Shown piece by piece: positions 1 through 8,807 of a DNA stretch of 64,000 nucleotides. This stretch comes from Citrobacter amalonaticus (lineage in GTDB: Bacteria > Pseudomonadota > Gammaproteobacteria > Enterobacterales > Enterobacteriaceae). The stretch covers positions 4,402,001 through 4,466,000 of the forward strand of contig NZ_CP014015.2 in assembly GCF_001559075.2 (NCBI RefSeq). The letters run 5' to 3'. Below the pieces are notes generated by a model, which searched no databases, had not been told where the DNA came from, and saw only the letters and a program-made list of their open reading frames with translations. The position numbers and the translations under genes were made by a program. Position 1 is the first letter of the stretch. Each line of letters begins with the position of its first letter.

Positions 1-1
1 C

Positions 2-1681
2 CCCAGCCTCTGGCGTCAGGCGCAGTTGATTAATATTAGCGGCCTGTTTGAGGTGACGGAGGGGGTTTATCAGATCCGTAATCTTGACCTGTCGAATATG
101 ACGATTATCGAAGGTAAAGAAGGCATTACCGTTGTCGATCCGCTGGTTTCGGCAGAAACGGCGAAAGTGGGCATGGATTTGTACTTCAAGAACCGGGGTA
201 AAAAACCGGTTGTGGCGGTGATTTACACCCACAGCCATGTGGATCACTACGGCGGCGTTCGCGGCGTGGTCGATGAAGCCGATGTGAAAGCGGGCAAGGT
301 GAAAATCTACGCCCCTGCCGGATTCATGGAGGAAGCGGTATCAGAAAATATCATGGCCGGGAACGTGATGAGTCGCCGTGCCAGCTATATGTACGGCAAC
401 CTGCTGAAACCGGATGTTAAAGGCCAGGTCGGCGCAGGTCTGGGAACCACCACCTCCGCCGGTACGGTGACGCTGATCGCGCCGACCAATTATATTACCA
501 AAACCGGGCAGAAAGAGGTCATTGACGGACTGACCTATGATTTCCTGATGGCGCCGGGTTCTGAAGCCCCATCCGAAATGCTGTGGTATATCGAAGAGAA
601 GAAAATTATCGAAACCGCAGAAGATGTCACCCACACCCTGCACAACACCTATTCGCTGCGCGGCGCTAAAATTCGCCAGCCGCTGCCATGGTCCAAATAC
701 ATTAATGAAGCGCTTAACCTGTGGGGCGATAAGGCCGAAATTATCCTCGCACAGCACCACTGGCCGACCTGGGGCAATGACAATGTGGTCAAATTGCTGA
801 AAAGCCAGCGCGATTTATATCGCTATATCAACGATCAGACGCTGCGAATGGCCAACCAGGGCTTAACCCGTGATGAAATCGCCGCAAACTTTACCCTGCC
901 GCCCTCGCTGGCCAATACCTGGGCTAACCGCGGTTACTATGGTTCGGTCAGCCATGATGTGAAGGCAACCTATGTGCTGTATCTCGGCTGGTTTGACGGC
1001 AACCCGGCTACGCTGGACGAACTGCCGCCGGAAGACGGCGCGAAGAAATTTGTGGAGTACATGGGCGGCGCCGATGCCATTCTGCAAAAAGCGAAGCAGG
1101 ACTACGATCAGGGCAATTATCGTTGGGTTGCGCAAGTGGTCAGCAAGGTTGTGTTCGCCGATCCGAATAATCAGGCAGCGAGAAATCTGGAAGCGGACGC
1201 GCTGGAACAACTGGGATACCAGGCTGAATCCGGCCCGTGGCGTAACTTCTACCTGACCGGCGCGCAGGAACTGCGTAACGGCGTCGTGAAGGGGCCAACG
1301 CCAAATACCGCCAGCCCGGATACCGTACGCGCGATGACGCCTGAGATGTTCTTTGACTACCTCGCCGTCCATATTAACGGCCAAAAAGCAGCAGATGCGA
1401 AAATGGTCCTTAACTTCGATTTCGGTGACGACGGCGGTAAGTACAAAATCGAGCTGGAAAACGGCGTACTGAACCATACCGCGAACGTAGAAGACGCCAA
1501 CGCCGATGCCACGATCGGCCTGTCGCGCGATGCGCTAAACCGGATTGTGTTGAAAGAAGAAACGCTGAAAGAAGCCACAGATAAAGGCGACGTAAAAATC
1601 ACCGGCAATGCAGAAAAACTGAACGAACTGCTTGGCTATATGGATAAATTTGAATTCTGGTTCAATATCGTCACGCCGTAA
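2..1681 (+). CDS. yjcS: Alkyl/aryl-sulfatase, YjcS-like (5' end outside window)
   Basis: This is the C-terminal 559 residues of a metallo-beta-lactamase-fold alkylsulfatase, which removes sulfate from linear alkyl sulfates such as SDS. The reading frame is open to the left edge (P-S-L-W-R-Q-A-Q...), so the start and any signal peptide lie outside; the E. coli homologue has about 660 residues. The zinc motif T-H-S-H-V-D-H is encoded at 227-247. After the catalytic domain come an alpha-helical dimerisation region and a C-terminal SCP2-like domain (about 1330-1680), the usual order in the SdsA1/YjcS family. The protein ends in N-I-V-T-P and is followed by a clear terminator. The family is secure; the exact substrate is not. 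Confidence 0.85.
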   Translation, partial: PSLWRQAQLINISGLFEVTEGVYQIRNLDLSNMTIIEGKEGITVVDPLVSAETAKVGMDLYFKNRGKKPVVAVIYTHSHVDHYGGVRGVVDEADVKAGKVKIYAPAGFMEEAVSENIMAGNVMSRRASYMYGNLLKPDVKGQVGAGLGTTTSAGTVTLIAPTNYITKTGQKEVIDGLTYDFLMAPGSEAPSEMLWYIEEKKIIETAEDVTHTLHNTYSLRGAKIRQPLPWSKYINEALNLWGDKAEIILAQHHWPTWGNDNVVKLLKSQRDLYRYINDQTLRMANQGLTRDEIAANFTLPPSLANTWANRGYYGSVSHDVKATYVLYLGWFDGNPATLDELPPEDGAKKFVEYMGGADAILQKAKQDYDQGNYRWVAQVVSKVVFADPNNQAARNLEADALEQLGYQAESGPWRNFYLTGAQELRNGVVKGPTPNTASPDTVRAMTPEMFFDYLAVHINGQKAADAKMVLNFDFGDDGGKYKIELENGVLNHTANVEDANADATIGLSRDALNRIVLKEETLKEATDKGDVKITGNAEKLNELLGYMDKFEFWFNIVTP

Positions 1682-1690
1682 CCCGACGTT

Positions 1691-1724
1691 GCCCGGTCAG
1701 TTTTCGTGACCGGGCGTTTTGTTT
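1691..1724 (+). terminator. Intrinsic terminator of yjcS-like gene
   Basis: A 9-bp perfect stem (GCCCGGTCA with TGACCGGGC, 7-base loop) is followed by GTTTTGTTT. It starts 9 bases after the sulfatase stop and sits just beyond the 3' end of the convergent pptA, so it may serve both. Confidence 0.85.
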
Positions 1725-1950
1725 ACATGCTGTAGCCTGGCTTTTTAATCAGCACGTCCATCTGCGGTTCAATCTCGCTATCCCAGACGCCCTGCCACTT
1801 ATCCTCCGGAACTTCAGTCAGCGCCACGCTCACCGAGCGTTCCTTACTTTTCAGATGACGGATGATCACCTCAGTAATATCATCGGCCAGCGCCGCTTTT
1901 TGTTCATCATTCAGGTCGCGCGGAAAACATTTAATATCAACGTGTGGCAT
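1723..1950 (-). CDS. pptA: 4-oxalocrotonate tautomerase family protein PptA
   Basis: This 75-residue protein is nearly collinear with E. coli PptA (77 residues, formerly YdcE). It begins M-P-H-V-D-I-K-C-F-P; the proline exposed after Met removal is the catalytic base of the tautomerase superfamily. Family members interconvert keto and enol forms of small acids as small oligomers; the natural substrate of PptA is not known. The C-terminal L-I-K-K-P-G-Y-S-M motif is conserved. It is a single gene, convergent with the sulfatase, and the spacing does not suggest cotranscription with the LacI gene upstream. Confidence 0.9.
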   Translation of the reverse strand: MPHVDIKCFPRDLNDEQKAALADDITEVIIRHLKSKERSVSVALTEVPEDKWQGVWDSEIEPQMDVLIKKPGYSM

Positions 1951-2014
1951 AGCCGGTTCCTTATTGTCAGTGTGACGTTAACGCTAGCACACTCGACAAC
2001 ATGCATGTGTCGGT

Positions 2015-3019
2015 TTATGCGGATTCCCGCTCAATCAGGTGAAACCCGATATCGATAATGGCCTCTTCCACTGCCGTCTGTTCAATGCGATTCGCCAGCA
2101 GCGTGGCGGCTCGCTGACCAATGGCGCGGCGGTCGACGCTGACGGTGGTGATCGACGGGCGATTGCTGGCGGCAAAATCGAGGTCGCCAAAACCGATGAC
2201 GGCCAAATCCTGCGGAATACGTAATCCACGGCTTTCCGCTTCCATCATTGCGCCCTGCGCCAGGGTATCAGAACTGCAGACAATCACGTCAAATTCCCCT
2301 TCACTGAAGAGTTGCGAAAGTCCACTGCGGCCCAGCGACAGCGACGCCGGGAGCGGCACATCCACCTGCGGCACATCATGAATTTCATGATGCGCCAGAA
2401 CGCTGCACAACCCCTGCTTACGCTGACCGGCACGGCGATCGGCCGTCCACAACAAACCGGGTCGACGATACCCTTTACGCAACAGATATTCGCCGGTGGC
2501 CTGCCCGACTTTTTCATGGGAAAAACCGACCAGCATGTCGAGTGGCGTGGGGGTGAGATCCCAGATTTCCACGACTGGAATGGCCGCATTCAGAATCACT
2601 TTTTTCAGTTCGCTGGTGTGGTGAATGCCGGTTAGCACCACGCCATCGGGACGCCGCGAAAGCAGCGTGGCGACAAGTTCCGCTTCCGTCTGTTCGGTAT
2701 ACCCCGCCACGCACAGGAGAATATGATAGCCGCGCCTTGCCAGTTCATCGCTCAGCGACTGGATCGTATCGACGAACATGTTGTTGTTGATCTGCGGCAC
2801 CACAATAGCAATCAATTTACTGCGCCGTGACGCCAGCCCCCCCGCCAGCGCGTTGGGGATATAGCCGGTCGTCCGCACCGCCTGCATCACTTTCTCAACC
2901 GTTTTGGGGCGCACTAGCTGTGGCGTATTCAGCGCCCGACTCACCGTCATGGGTGACAGTCCGGCACTGCGGGCAACATCTTCCAGCGTCGGCGCGCGAG
3001 GTGGTTTAGTGCTCTTCAC
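2015..3019 (-). CDS. LacI-family transcriptional regulator of the aldarate unit
   Basis: The protein is LacI/GalR type with an N-terminal helix-turn-helix (L-E-D-V-A-R-S-A-G-L-S-P-M-T-V-S-R-A-L-N) and a periplasmic-binding-like effector domain; the overall sequence is closest to GntR-like repressors. I choose the GTG at 3019 because AGGGG lies 8 bases upstream of it; a longer frame from a GTG at 3043 is open but has a poorer ribosome site. It is divergent from the L-talarate/galactarate dehydratase, and two near-identical imperfect palindromes lie between them. It probably represses the dehydratase and transporter until an aldarate or a derivative binds; the effector is inferred from context only. 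Confidence 0.85.
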   Translation of the reverse strand: MKSTKPPRAPTLEDVARSAGLSPMTVSRALNTPQLVRPKTVEKVMQAVRTTGYIPNALAGGLASRRSKLIAIVVPQINNNMFVDTIQSLSDELARRGYHILLCVAGYTEQTEAELVATLLSRRPDGVVLTGIHHTSELKKVILNAAIPVVEIWDLTPTPLDMLVGFSHEKVGQATGEYLLRKGYRRPGLLWTADRRAGQRKQGLCSVLAHHEIHDVPQVDVPLPASLSLGRSGLSQLFSEGEFDVIVCSSDTLAQGAMMEAESRGLRIPQDLAVIGFGDLDFAASNRPSITTVSVDRRAIGQRAATLLANRIEQTAVEEAIIDIGFHLIERESA

Positions 3020-3142
3020 TGTGGATGCCCCTGCAAAATTCACTGATTTATCTGTGCATTATTCATCATGCGTGTGGCTATTGCCAGCTTCAGACCAGGA
3101 AACGCCGCAAATACAGCAGCTTACTTTTCCGTTCGCACACTT

Positions 3143-3162
3143 AAATGTTAGCGCCATCATTT
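3143..3162. promoter_or_regulatory. Candidate LacI-type operator, distal copy
   Basis: AAATGTTAGCGCCATCATTT differs by one base from a second copy 153 bp downstream. The half-sites around the central GCGC are imperfectly palindromic, as expected for a LacI-family site. It lies between the divergent repressor and dehydratase genes. Confidence 0.6.
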
Positions 3163-3295
3163 AATGTTGTGCATTTTACCAGAATGTTTTGGATCGTGAC
3201 CTGTTTTGCAGGAATTCTTCTTTTTTATTCGCTATGTGTGATCGATTGTTCAATTCAACACCCACTCTCTGGATTAATTTTTGCCATAAGAATAG

Positions 3296-3315
3296 AAATG
3301 TTAGCGCAATCATTT
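3296..3315. promoter_or_regulatory. Candidate LacI-type operator, proximal copy
   Basis: AAATGTTAGCGCAATCATTT matches its own reverse complement at 16 of 20 positions and matches the distal copy at 19 of 20. It ends 21 bases before the dehydratase start codon, a position suited to blocking transcription. Two copies 153 bp apart would allow DNA looping. Confidence 0.65.
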
Positions 3316-3336
3316 TACATCAATCAGGAGAATGAC

Positions 3337-4533
3337 ATGTCTTTAAGTGCGAATTCTGACGCCGTAACCTATGCCAAAGCGGCCAATGCCAGAACGGCAG
3401 CGGAAACCGGCGATCGTATCGAATGGGTGAAGCTGTCACTGGCATTTCTGCCGCTGGCAACCCCGGTGAGTGACGCCAAAGTGTTGACCGGTCGCCAGAA
3501 ACCGTTGACCGAGGTGGCGATTATCATTGCGGAGATCCGCAGCCGCGATGGATTTGAAGGCGTCGGCTTCAGCTATTCAAAACGCGCCGGTGGTCAGGGT
3601 ATTTACGCTCATGCCAAAGAGATCGCCGACAACCTGCTGGGTGAAGACCCGAATGATATCGACAAAATCTACACCAAGCTGCTGTGGGCTGGCGCATCCG
3701 TTGGTCGCAGCGGAATGGCGGTACAGGCCATCTCCCCTATCGACATCGCCCTCTGGGACATGAAGGCCAAACGCGCTGGCCTGCCGTTGGCAAAACTGCT
3801 GGGCGCGCACCGGGATTCCGTGCAATGCTACAACACCTCCGGCGGCTTCCTGCACACGCCACTCGATCAGGTGCTGAAGAATGTGGTGATTTCGCGTGAA
3901 AACGGTATTGGCGGGATCAAACTGAAAGTCGGACAGCCCAACTGTGCCGAGGATATCCGCCGTTTAACCGCCGTTCGCGAGGCGTTGGGTGATGACTTCC
4001 CGTTAATGGTCGATGCCAACCAGCAGTGGGATCGCGAAACGGCGATCCGCATGGGGCGCAAAATGGAGCAATTTAACCTCATCTGGATTGAAGAACCGCT
4101 TGACGCCTATGATGTTGAAGGTCACGCCCAGCTTGCCGCCGCGCTGGATACCCCCATCGCCACCGGTGAAATGTTGACCAGCTTCCGCGAGCATGAACAG
4201 TTGATTCTGGGGAACGCCAGCGACTTCGTCCAGCCAGACGCCCCGCGCGTGGGCGGTATCTCACCGTTCCTGAAAATTATGGATCTGGCCGCCAAACACG
4301 GACGTAAGCTGGCGCCGCACTTTGCCATGGAAGTTCACCTGCATCTGTCCGCCGCCTATCCGCTGGAGCCGTGGCTGGAGCATTTCGAATGGCTGAACCC
4401 GTTGTTTAATGAACAGCTTGAATTGCGCGACGGACGCATGTGGGTCTCCGATCGTCACGGTCTGGGCTTCACCCTGAGCGAACAGGCGCGCCGCTGGACG
4501 CAGTTAAGTTGCGAATTTGGCAAACGCCCCTGA
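3337..4533 (+). CDS. L-talarate/galactarate dehydratase
   Basis: This 398-residue enolase-superfamily enzyme (mandelate racemase subgroup) is almost identical, as I recall it, to the characterised Salmonella L-talarate/galactarate dehydratase. That enzyme dehydrates both hexarates to 5-keto-4-deoxy-D-glucarate. The catalytic set is intact: K195 and K197 in K-L-K-V-G, metal ligands D226, E252 and E278, and H328 as the second acid/base. I start at the ATG preceded by CAGGAG (about 3325-3330); a longer open frame from 3145 would run through both operator-like sites and is not believed. The MFS transporter follows 72 bp downstream on the same strand. The keto product needs an aldolase and a reductase (GarL and GarR type) encoded elsewhere. 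Confidence 0.95.
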   Translation: MSLSANSDAVTYAKAANARTAAETGDRIEWVKLSLAFLPLATPVSDAKVLTGRQKPLTEVAIIIAEIRSRDGFEGVGFSYSKRAGGQGIYAHAKEIADNLLGEDPNDIDKIYTKLLWAGASVGRSGMAVQAISPIDIALWDMKAKRAGLPLAKLLGAHRDSVQCYNTSGGFLHTPLDQVLKNVVISRENGIGGIKLKVGQPNCAEDIRRLTAVREALGDDFPLMVDANQQWDRETAIRMGRKMEQFNLIWIEEPLDAYDVEGHAQLAAALDTPIATGEMLTSFREHEQLILGNASDFVQPDAPRVGGISPFLKIMDLAAKHGRKLAPHFAMEVHLHLSAAYPLEPWLEHFEWLNPLFNEQLELRDGRMWVSDRHGLGFTLSEQARRWTQLSCEFGKRP

Positions 4534-4541
4534 TCCGCGTT

Positions 4542-4560
4542 GGCGGGAATAATTCCCGCC
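4542..4560 (+). other. Intercistronic hairpin
   Basis: GGCGGGAAT and ATTCCCGCC form a 9-bp perfect stem around a single base, between the dehydratase and the transporter. There is no U-run, so it more likely stabilises the upstream mRNA or moderates read-through than terminates. Confidence 0.5.
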
Positions 4561-4605
4561 CTCTGACCTTACAGAACGCTTTCTGCCCTTACCGAGGAGT
4601 AGAGA

Positions 4606-5916
4606 ATGAACACAATGATAAAACGCACTAAAGTGCGTTACAGCATCCTTATATTTTTATTTCTTGCCACTGTATTTAATTATGCCGACCGGGCAACATT
4701 ATCCGTCGTCGCGCCGATTATGAGTAAAGAATTAGGCTTTGACCCGGAAGCCATGGGGCTGGCTTTTTCTTCTTTTGGTATTGCGTATGTGATCATGCAA
4801 TTACCCGGCGGTTGGTTATTAGATCGCTACGGTTCGCGCCTGGTTTACGGCTGCGCGCTGATCGGCTGGTCGTTGGTGACCATGTTTCAGGGCACCATCT
4901 ATCTGTATGCCAGCCCGTTGATCGTACTGATTATTCTGCGTTTATTGATGGGCGCAATCGAGGCTCCCGCCTTCCCGGCAAACAGTCGCTTAAGCGTACA
5001 ATGGTTTCCGAATAATGAACGGGGTTTTGTCACCTCGGTTTATCAGGCGGCGCAATATATCTCGCTGGGAATTATTACCCCACTGATGACCATTATTTTG
5101 CATAACTTGAGCTGGCATTTTGTCTTTTATTACATCGGTGCCATTGGCGTTATTCTCGGTGTCTTCTGGTTAATTAAAGTCAAAGATCCGATGCACCATC
5201 CCAAAGTGAATCAACAGGAAATTGACTATATTCGCGAGGGTGGCGGTGAACCGACGCTGGGCAGTAAAAAAGAGCCGCAAAAGGTCTCGTTCGCGCAGAT
5301 CAAAAGCGTCTGCGTCAACCGGATGATGATCGGTGTCTACATCGGGCAGTTCTGCGTCACCTCTATCACCTGGTTCTTCCTGACCTGGTTCCCGACCTAC
5401 CTGTACCAGGCCAAAGGGATGTCGATTCTGAAAGTGGGCTTTGTCGCCAGTATTCCGGCGATTGCCGGATTTATTGGCGGCCTGCTCGGCGGCGTCTTCT
5501 CCGACTGGTTGCTCAAGCGCGGCTACAGCCTCACCATCGCGCGTAAACTGCCGGTAATTTGCGGCATGCTGCTCTCCTGTGTGATCGTTATTGCTAACTA
5601 CACCTCTTCGGAGTTCGTGGTGATTGCCGCGATGAGCCTGGCCTTTTTCGCCAAAGGATTTGGCAACCTTGGTTGGTGCGTCCTCAGCGATACATCGCCG
5701 AAAGAGGTGCTGGGCATTGCGGGCGGCGTCTTCAATATGTGCGGCAACATGGCAAGTATCATCACCCCGCTGGTGATCGGCGTGATTCTGGCCAATACCC
5801 AGTCGTTTGACTTCGCCATTCTGTACGTCGGCTCAATGGGCCTCATTGGCCTTATTTCCTACCTGTTTATTGTTGGACCGTTGGATCGCATTACGCTAAC
5901 CCCGTCTGCTGCCTGA
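4606..5916 (+). CDS. MFS aldarate transporter (GarP/GudP-like)
   Basis: This 436-residue protein of the anion:cation symporter branch of the major facilitator superfamily has about twelve membrane segments. N-Y-A-D-R-A is in segment 1, the loop motif G-W-L-L-D-R-Y-G-S-R follows segment 2, and a charged central loop covers residues 195-230. The family contains the galactarate/glucarate importers GarP and GudP. Its place directly after the dehydratase indicates uptake of galactarate or L-talarate. A GAGGAG ribosome site precedes the ATG. A strong terminator closes the unit. The substrate is inferred from the operon. Confidence 0.88.
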   Translation: MNTMIKRTKVRYSILIFLFLATVFNYADRATLSVVAPIMSKELGFDPEAMGLAFSSFGIAYVIMQLPGGWLLDRYGSRLVYGCALIGWSLVTMFQGTIYLYASPLIVLIILRLLMGAIEAPAFPANSRLSVQWFPNNERGFVTSVYQAAQYISLGIITPLMTIILHNLSWHFVFYYIGAIGVILGVFWLIKVKDPMHHPKVNQQEIDYIREGGGEPTLGSKKEPQKVSFAQIKSVCVNRMMIGVYIGQFCVTSITWFFLTWFPTYLYQAKGMSILKVGFVASIPAIAGFIGGLLGGVFSDWLLKRGYSLTIARKLPVICGMLLSCVIVIANYTSSEFVVIAAMSLAFFAKGFGNLGWCVLSDTSPKEVLGIAGGVFNMCGNMASIITPLVIGVILANTQSFDFAILYVGSMGLIGLISYLFIVGPLDRITLTPSAA

Positions 5917-5942
5917 TCGTCCGTATGGCGACGCTTTCGCCC

Positions 5943-5982
5943 CGCTGTTTCGGGACTGCACTCCCCGGAACAGCGTTTTTTT
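5943..5982 (+). terminator. Intrinsic terminator of the aldarate operon
   Basis: A 12-bp stem (CGCTGTTTCGGG with CCCGGAACAGCG, one G-T pair, 9-base loop) is followed by seven T residues, 26 bases after the transporter stop codon. Confidence 0.9.
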
Positions 5983-6016
5983 AGTCCGCGTTTACCCGCG
6001 ACCGCCGTTGCATTTT

Positions 6017-6634
6017 TCAGATGATCTCATTGTTTTTCAGTACCTGACGTAATTCTGCCCGCTGACACACAGCATCCGCTATCGCGCTGATATTCGGCGT
6101 ATTATCCTGAAACCAGTCATGCCCCGGCCCCCAGGTGCGCATCACGCACAGATAGCAGTCGAGCAGCGTCAACTGTTCGCCGAAGGCATACGGTTCCGCG
6201 CTGAGTTGATCGTTGAGCCAGAGATAGAGTGATTTACGGTATTCAATACCGTTCTTTTTCAACTGTGCGGGCGCATCAGGAACCCAGCGTTCCGGATAGT
6301 CGGCATACGTAAATGTCGGATAGATATTGGCCACCAGCCAGATCAGCAGACGCTGAAACTGCTGACGCTCAGTACGTCCGACGGGCGGCGCCAGATCGGG
6401 GCGACGATCGAGTATCATCAGCGCAATAGCCGCCGTTTCGGTCATCACCTCGCCATTTTCAAGCGTCAGCGTCGGCACCTGACACAGCGGATTGATTTTT
6501 TGCAGCAGGTCGCGCTGCGGCCCTTCGCTGTTAAAACCGCTGACATCAACAAAACGATACGGAATATCCGCCAGCGTAAGCATTAATTCGCTGATTGCTG
6601 ACCCCCACCCTGGTGCCCCATAAACCTTAATCAT
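6017..6634 (-). CDS. yncG: Glutathione S-transferase-like protein YncG
   Basis: At 205 residues it has the same length as E. coli YncG. It has the GST arrangement: an N-terminal thioredoxin-fold domain (M-I-K-V-Y-G-A-P-G-W-G-S at the start, V-P-T-L and the glutathione-binding E-T-A-A-I before residue 75) and an all-helical C-terminal domain. The usual catalytic Ser/Cys position near residue 10 is occupied by G-W-G-S, so S12 is a possible but unproven nucleophile. A perfect AGGAGG precedes the start. It is a single gene, convergent with the aldarate operon. No physiological substrate is known to me. Confidence 0.88.
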   Translation of the reverse strand: MIKVYGAPGWGSAISELMLTLADIPYRFVDVSGFNSEGPQRDLLQKINPLCQVPTLTLENGEVMTETAAIALMILDRRPDLAPPVGRTERQQFQRLLIWLVANIYPTFTYADYPERWVPDAPAQLKKNGIEYRKSLYLWLNDQLSAEPYAFGEQLTLLDCYLCVMRTWGPGHDWFQDNTPNISAIADAVCQRAELRQVLKNNEII

Positions 6635-7036
6635 ACTGCCTCCTGCAGGTTAAAACTCTAAGTGTAGAGTAACCTGCATTTCTGGCATGGCTTTCTGACC
6701 GTTCCTCGCGACCGATCCCTACAAAAATTAATAGGTCAGTAAAACTTATGATGTGAACCGTAATAGCACAGCCCTATTTTCTTTTTGTCATCGTTTTATC
6801 GGTCAGGTTTTACTTAAGGGAGCACCCTATACTTTCCAGGTTACGCAGATGTATTTATTTTTCATTTTAATGACATTACAGTTTAATTAAAGCATGAAAA
6901 TTTCATTTTAAATACTTTCGTCATTCTTATGTTTAGTAGAGAATGCAGCATTCTAAATACATCAATCTCTATTATCCATCAGCCCAGGCTGACGGACTTT
7001 TGTGTTTATTCCGCACAGCATCACCAGGAGTCTTTC
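6635..7036. other. AT-rich intergenic region between divergent yncG and the Aer-like receptor
   Basis: These 402 bases contain no convincing gene. A short inverted repeat CTCTA-N4-TAGAG lies just upstream of yncG (near 6657-6670). The rest is AT-rich and presumably holds the two divergent promoters. I looked for a sigma-28 promoter upstream of the receptor and did not find one matching TAAA-N15-GCCGATAA. Confidence 0.6.
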
Positions 7037-8578
7037 ATGAGAAGTAACATTCCCGTTACACAGAAAGAGTATTTACTTAACGAGAAAACGACGCTGTTAT
7101 CGACAACGAATACGCAAAGCCATATTACCTATGCGAATTCCGCGTTTATCGACGCCAGCGGATTTGGCGAAAATCAACTGATGGGCGAGCCGCACAATAT
7201 CATCCGTCACCCGGATATGCCGCCTGCCGCATTTGCCGATATGTGGTTTACCCTGCAACAAGGCGACAGCTGGACCGGTATGGTCAAGAACCGCCGTCAC
7301 AACGGCGATCATTACTGGGTTCGCGCCAACGTCACCCCCGTCTGGCATAACGAACAATTAACCGGATACATCTCGGTACGCACCGTTCCCGCGCGTCAGG
7401 AAATTGAGCAAAGCGAGCAGCTTTATCAAAAGATAAATAATAACAATTTCAAGGGTCATCGTTTATTTAAGGGAATTATTATCCGTCGTGGCGTGCTGGC
7501 CTGTTTGTCAGCATTTAAATGGTTATCCATCCGTCAACGTGTCAATTATGCTATCGGTATCAGTTTGCTTATCGCGTTGGGTATTATTTTCTTAGCCATT
7601 CATCCGCTTATTCAGGCAGGCGCATTTACCCTCTTGTTTTTGCTGCTGGCTATTTACCTTAAGTATCAAATTTGTCATCCGGTTAAACAGATCCTGGCCC
7701 AGATGCAGAAAGTGGTCGCCGGACGAAAACCTGACAGCATTCATTTAAACCGTGTCGATGAACTGGGGATGATGATGCGTCTGGTTAATCAGGCCGGATT
7801 AAATCTGAATTCCCTGGTGGATGATGTGAGTACCCAAATTGCCGGGATTCAGGAAATCAGCAAGCGCGTCAGTCAGGAAGGCACCGCGCTGCATAAGCGT
7901 TCCGAAGAGACCTCGGCCAACCTGCAACAAACCGCGGCAGCCATCGAAGAGATTGGCAGCGCAGTACAACAAACGGCGGATACCGCCGCTCAAACCATGA
8001 CGATGGCCGACAGAACCAGCGCTAACGCCAGCGAAGGGGGCGATTTTATGAAGCAGACGATCGGCATGATGCAGTCGATTTCCCGCGACAACGGGCAGAT
8101 CGTCGACATCATCGGCGTGATCGACAGTATTGCTTTCCAGACCAATATCCTTGCGCTTAACGCAGCGGTCGAAGCCGCGCGCGCCGGTGAGTCCGGGCGC
8201 GGGTTTGCGGTCGTTGCCGCCGAAGTACGAAATCTTGCACAGCACTCCGCGTCGGCTGCCAAAGAGATTACCTCGCTGATTGAGAAGAACGTCGCCAACG
8301 TCAATGCCGGGGTGAGTATGGTTGAGCAAACGGAAACCCATCTGACCGGGATGATCGACGACGTGTTCCAGATGTCGACAATGATTAAAGAAATTGGCCT
8401 TGCGACGCGTGAACAGACGCAGGCGCTGGAACTGATTAACGATTCGATCTCCCGCATCGGCACCATGACCGATAACAACGCCACGATGGTGGAAAGCGTC
8501 AGAGATGCCGCCGGCAATCTTTCCAGGCGCTCCTCACGCCTGCAACAGGCGGTGCGTGTCTTCGGCACCTCCGCCTGA
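7037..8578 (+). CDS. Aer-like PAS energy-taxis methyl-accepting protein
   Basis: This 513-residue chemoreceptor has the layout of the E. coli redox sensor Aer (506 residues). It has no periplasmic domain. An N-terminal PAS domain (about 10-115) contains R-H-P-D-M-P and Y-W-V-R-A-N, which in Aer line the FAD pocket; a hydrophobic hairpin (about 170-215), a HAMP-like segment and the signalling domain follow, with the conserved tip F-Q-T-N-I-L-A-L-N-A-A-V-E-A-A-R-A-G. It ends G-T-S-A without the NWETF docking pentapeptide, as Aer does. CAGGAG precedes the chosen ATG; a longer frame opens at 6929 but has no ribosome site. It likely reads respiratory redox state through FAD and signals to CheA. 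It may be an additional Aer paralogue. Confidence 0.88.
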   Translation: MRSNIPVTQKEYLLNEKTTLLSTTNTQSHITYANSAFIDASGFGENQLMGEPHNIIRHPDMPPAAFADMWFTLQQGDSWTGMVKNRRHNGDHYWVRANVTPVWHNEQLTGYISVRTVPARQEIEQSEQLYQKINNNNFKGHRLFKGIIIRRGVLACLSAFKWLSIRQRVNYAIGISLLIALGIIFLAIHPLIQAGAFTLLFLLLAIYLKYQICHPVKQILAQMQKVVAGRKPDSIHLNRVDELGMMMRLVNQAGLNLNSLVDDVSTQIAGIQEISKRVSQEGTALHKRSEETSANLQQTAAAIEEIGSAVQQTADTAAQTMTMADRTSANASEGGDFMKQTIGMMQSISRDNGQIVDIIGVIDSIAFQTNILALNAAVEAARAGESGRGFAVVAAEVRNLAQHSASAAKEITSLIEKNVANVNAGVSMVEQTETHLTGMIDDVFQMSTMIKEIGLATREQTQALELINDSISRIGTMTDNNATMVESVRDAAGNLSRRSSRLQQAVRVFGTSA

Positions 8579-8586
8579 TTCCCCTA

Positions 8587-8610
8587 CCCGCTCTGCCTGT
8601 TCAGAGCGGG
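8587..8610 (+). terminator. Probable terminator after the Aer-like receptor
   Basis: CCCGCTCTG and CAGAGCGGG form a 9-bp stem with a 6-base loop, 9 bases past the stop codon. The downstream T content is moderate (TTCTCACTT). Confidence 0.65.
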
Positions 8611-8807
8611 TTCTCACTTCAGTTTTGGTTGATTATTACGCAATCTGACCATTGTGAATGGACTATTTTGCACCGTTTATTATTTGCAGGTAGGATGCTC
8701 CGCCGGTGGTGTTATCCCTACCCAGAATGACGGGAAGCATCACCCGCGTCGCGCCGGGTGGTAGCGACGAAAAGTTCGACTTATCAGACAGGTAAACAGG
8801 TAACGTA

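Noticed and set aside
1991..2012. Palindromic ACATGCATGT with flanking CGACA/TGTCG between pptA and the LacI gene
   Set aside because: The inner and outer repeats do not share a centre, there is no U-run, and no regulator can be matched; probably chance or a weak hairpin.
3237..3252. CRP-like site TGTGA-N6-GTTCA upstream of the dehydratase
   Set aside because: Only the left half matches; the right half shares two of five bases with TCACA.
3145..3336. N-terminal extension of the dehydratase by 64 codons
   Set aside because: It would encode both operator-like sites, is hydrophobic and unlike the family N-terminus, and the internal ATG has a good ribosome site and gives the known 398-residue length.
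6929..7036. N-terminal extension of the Aer-like receptor by 36 codons
   Set aside because: No ribosome site at the upstream ATG; CAGGAG is correctly placed for the ATG at 7037, and Aer begins at the corresponding point.
8663..8690. Sigma-54-like TTGCAC ... TTTGCA upstream of ansP
   Set aside because: The spacing between the two elements is ten bases instead of five, and the GG of the -24 element is absent.
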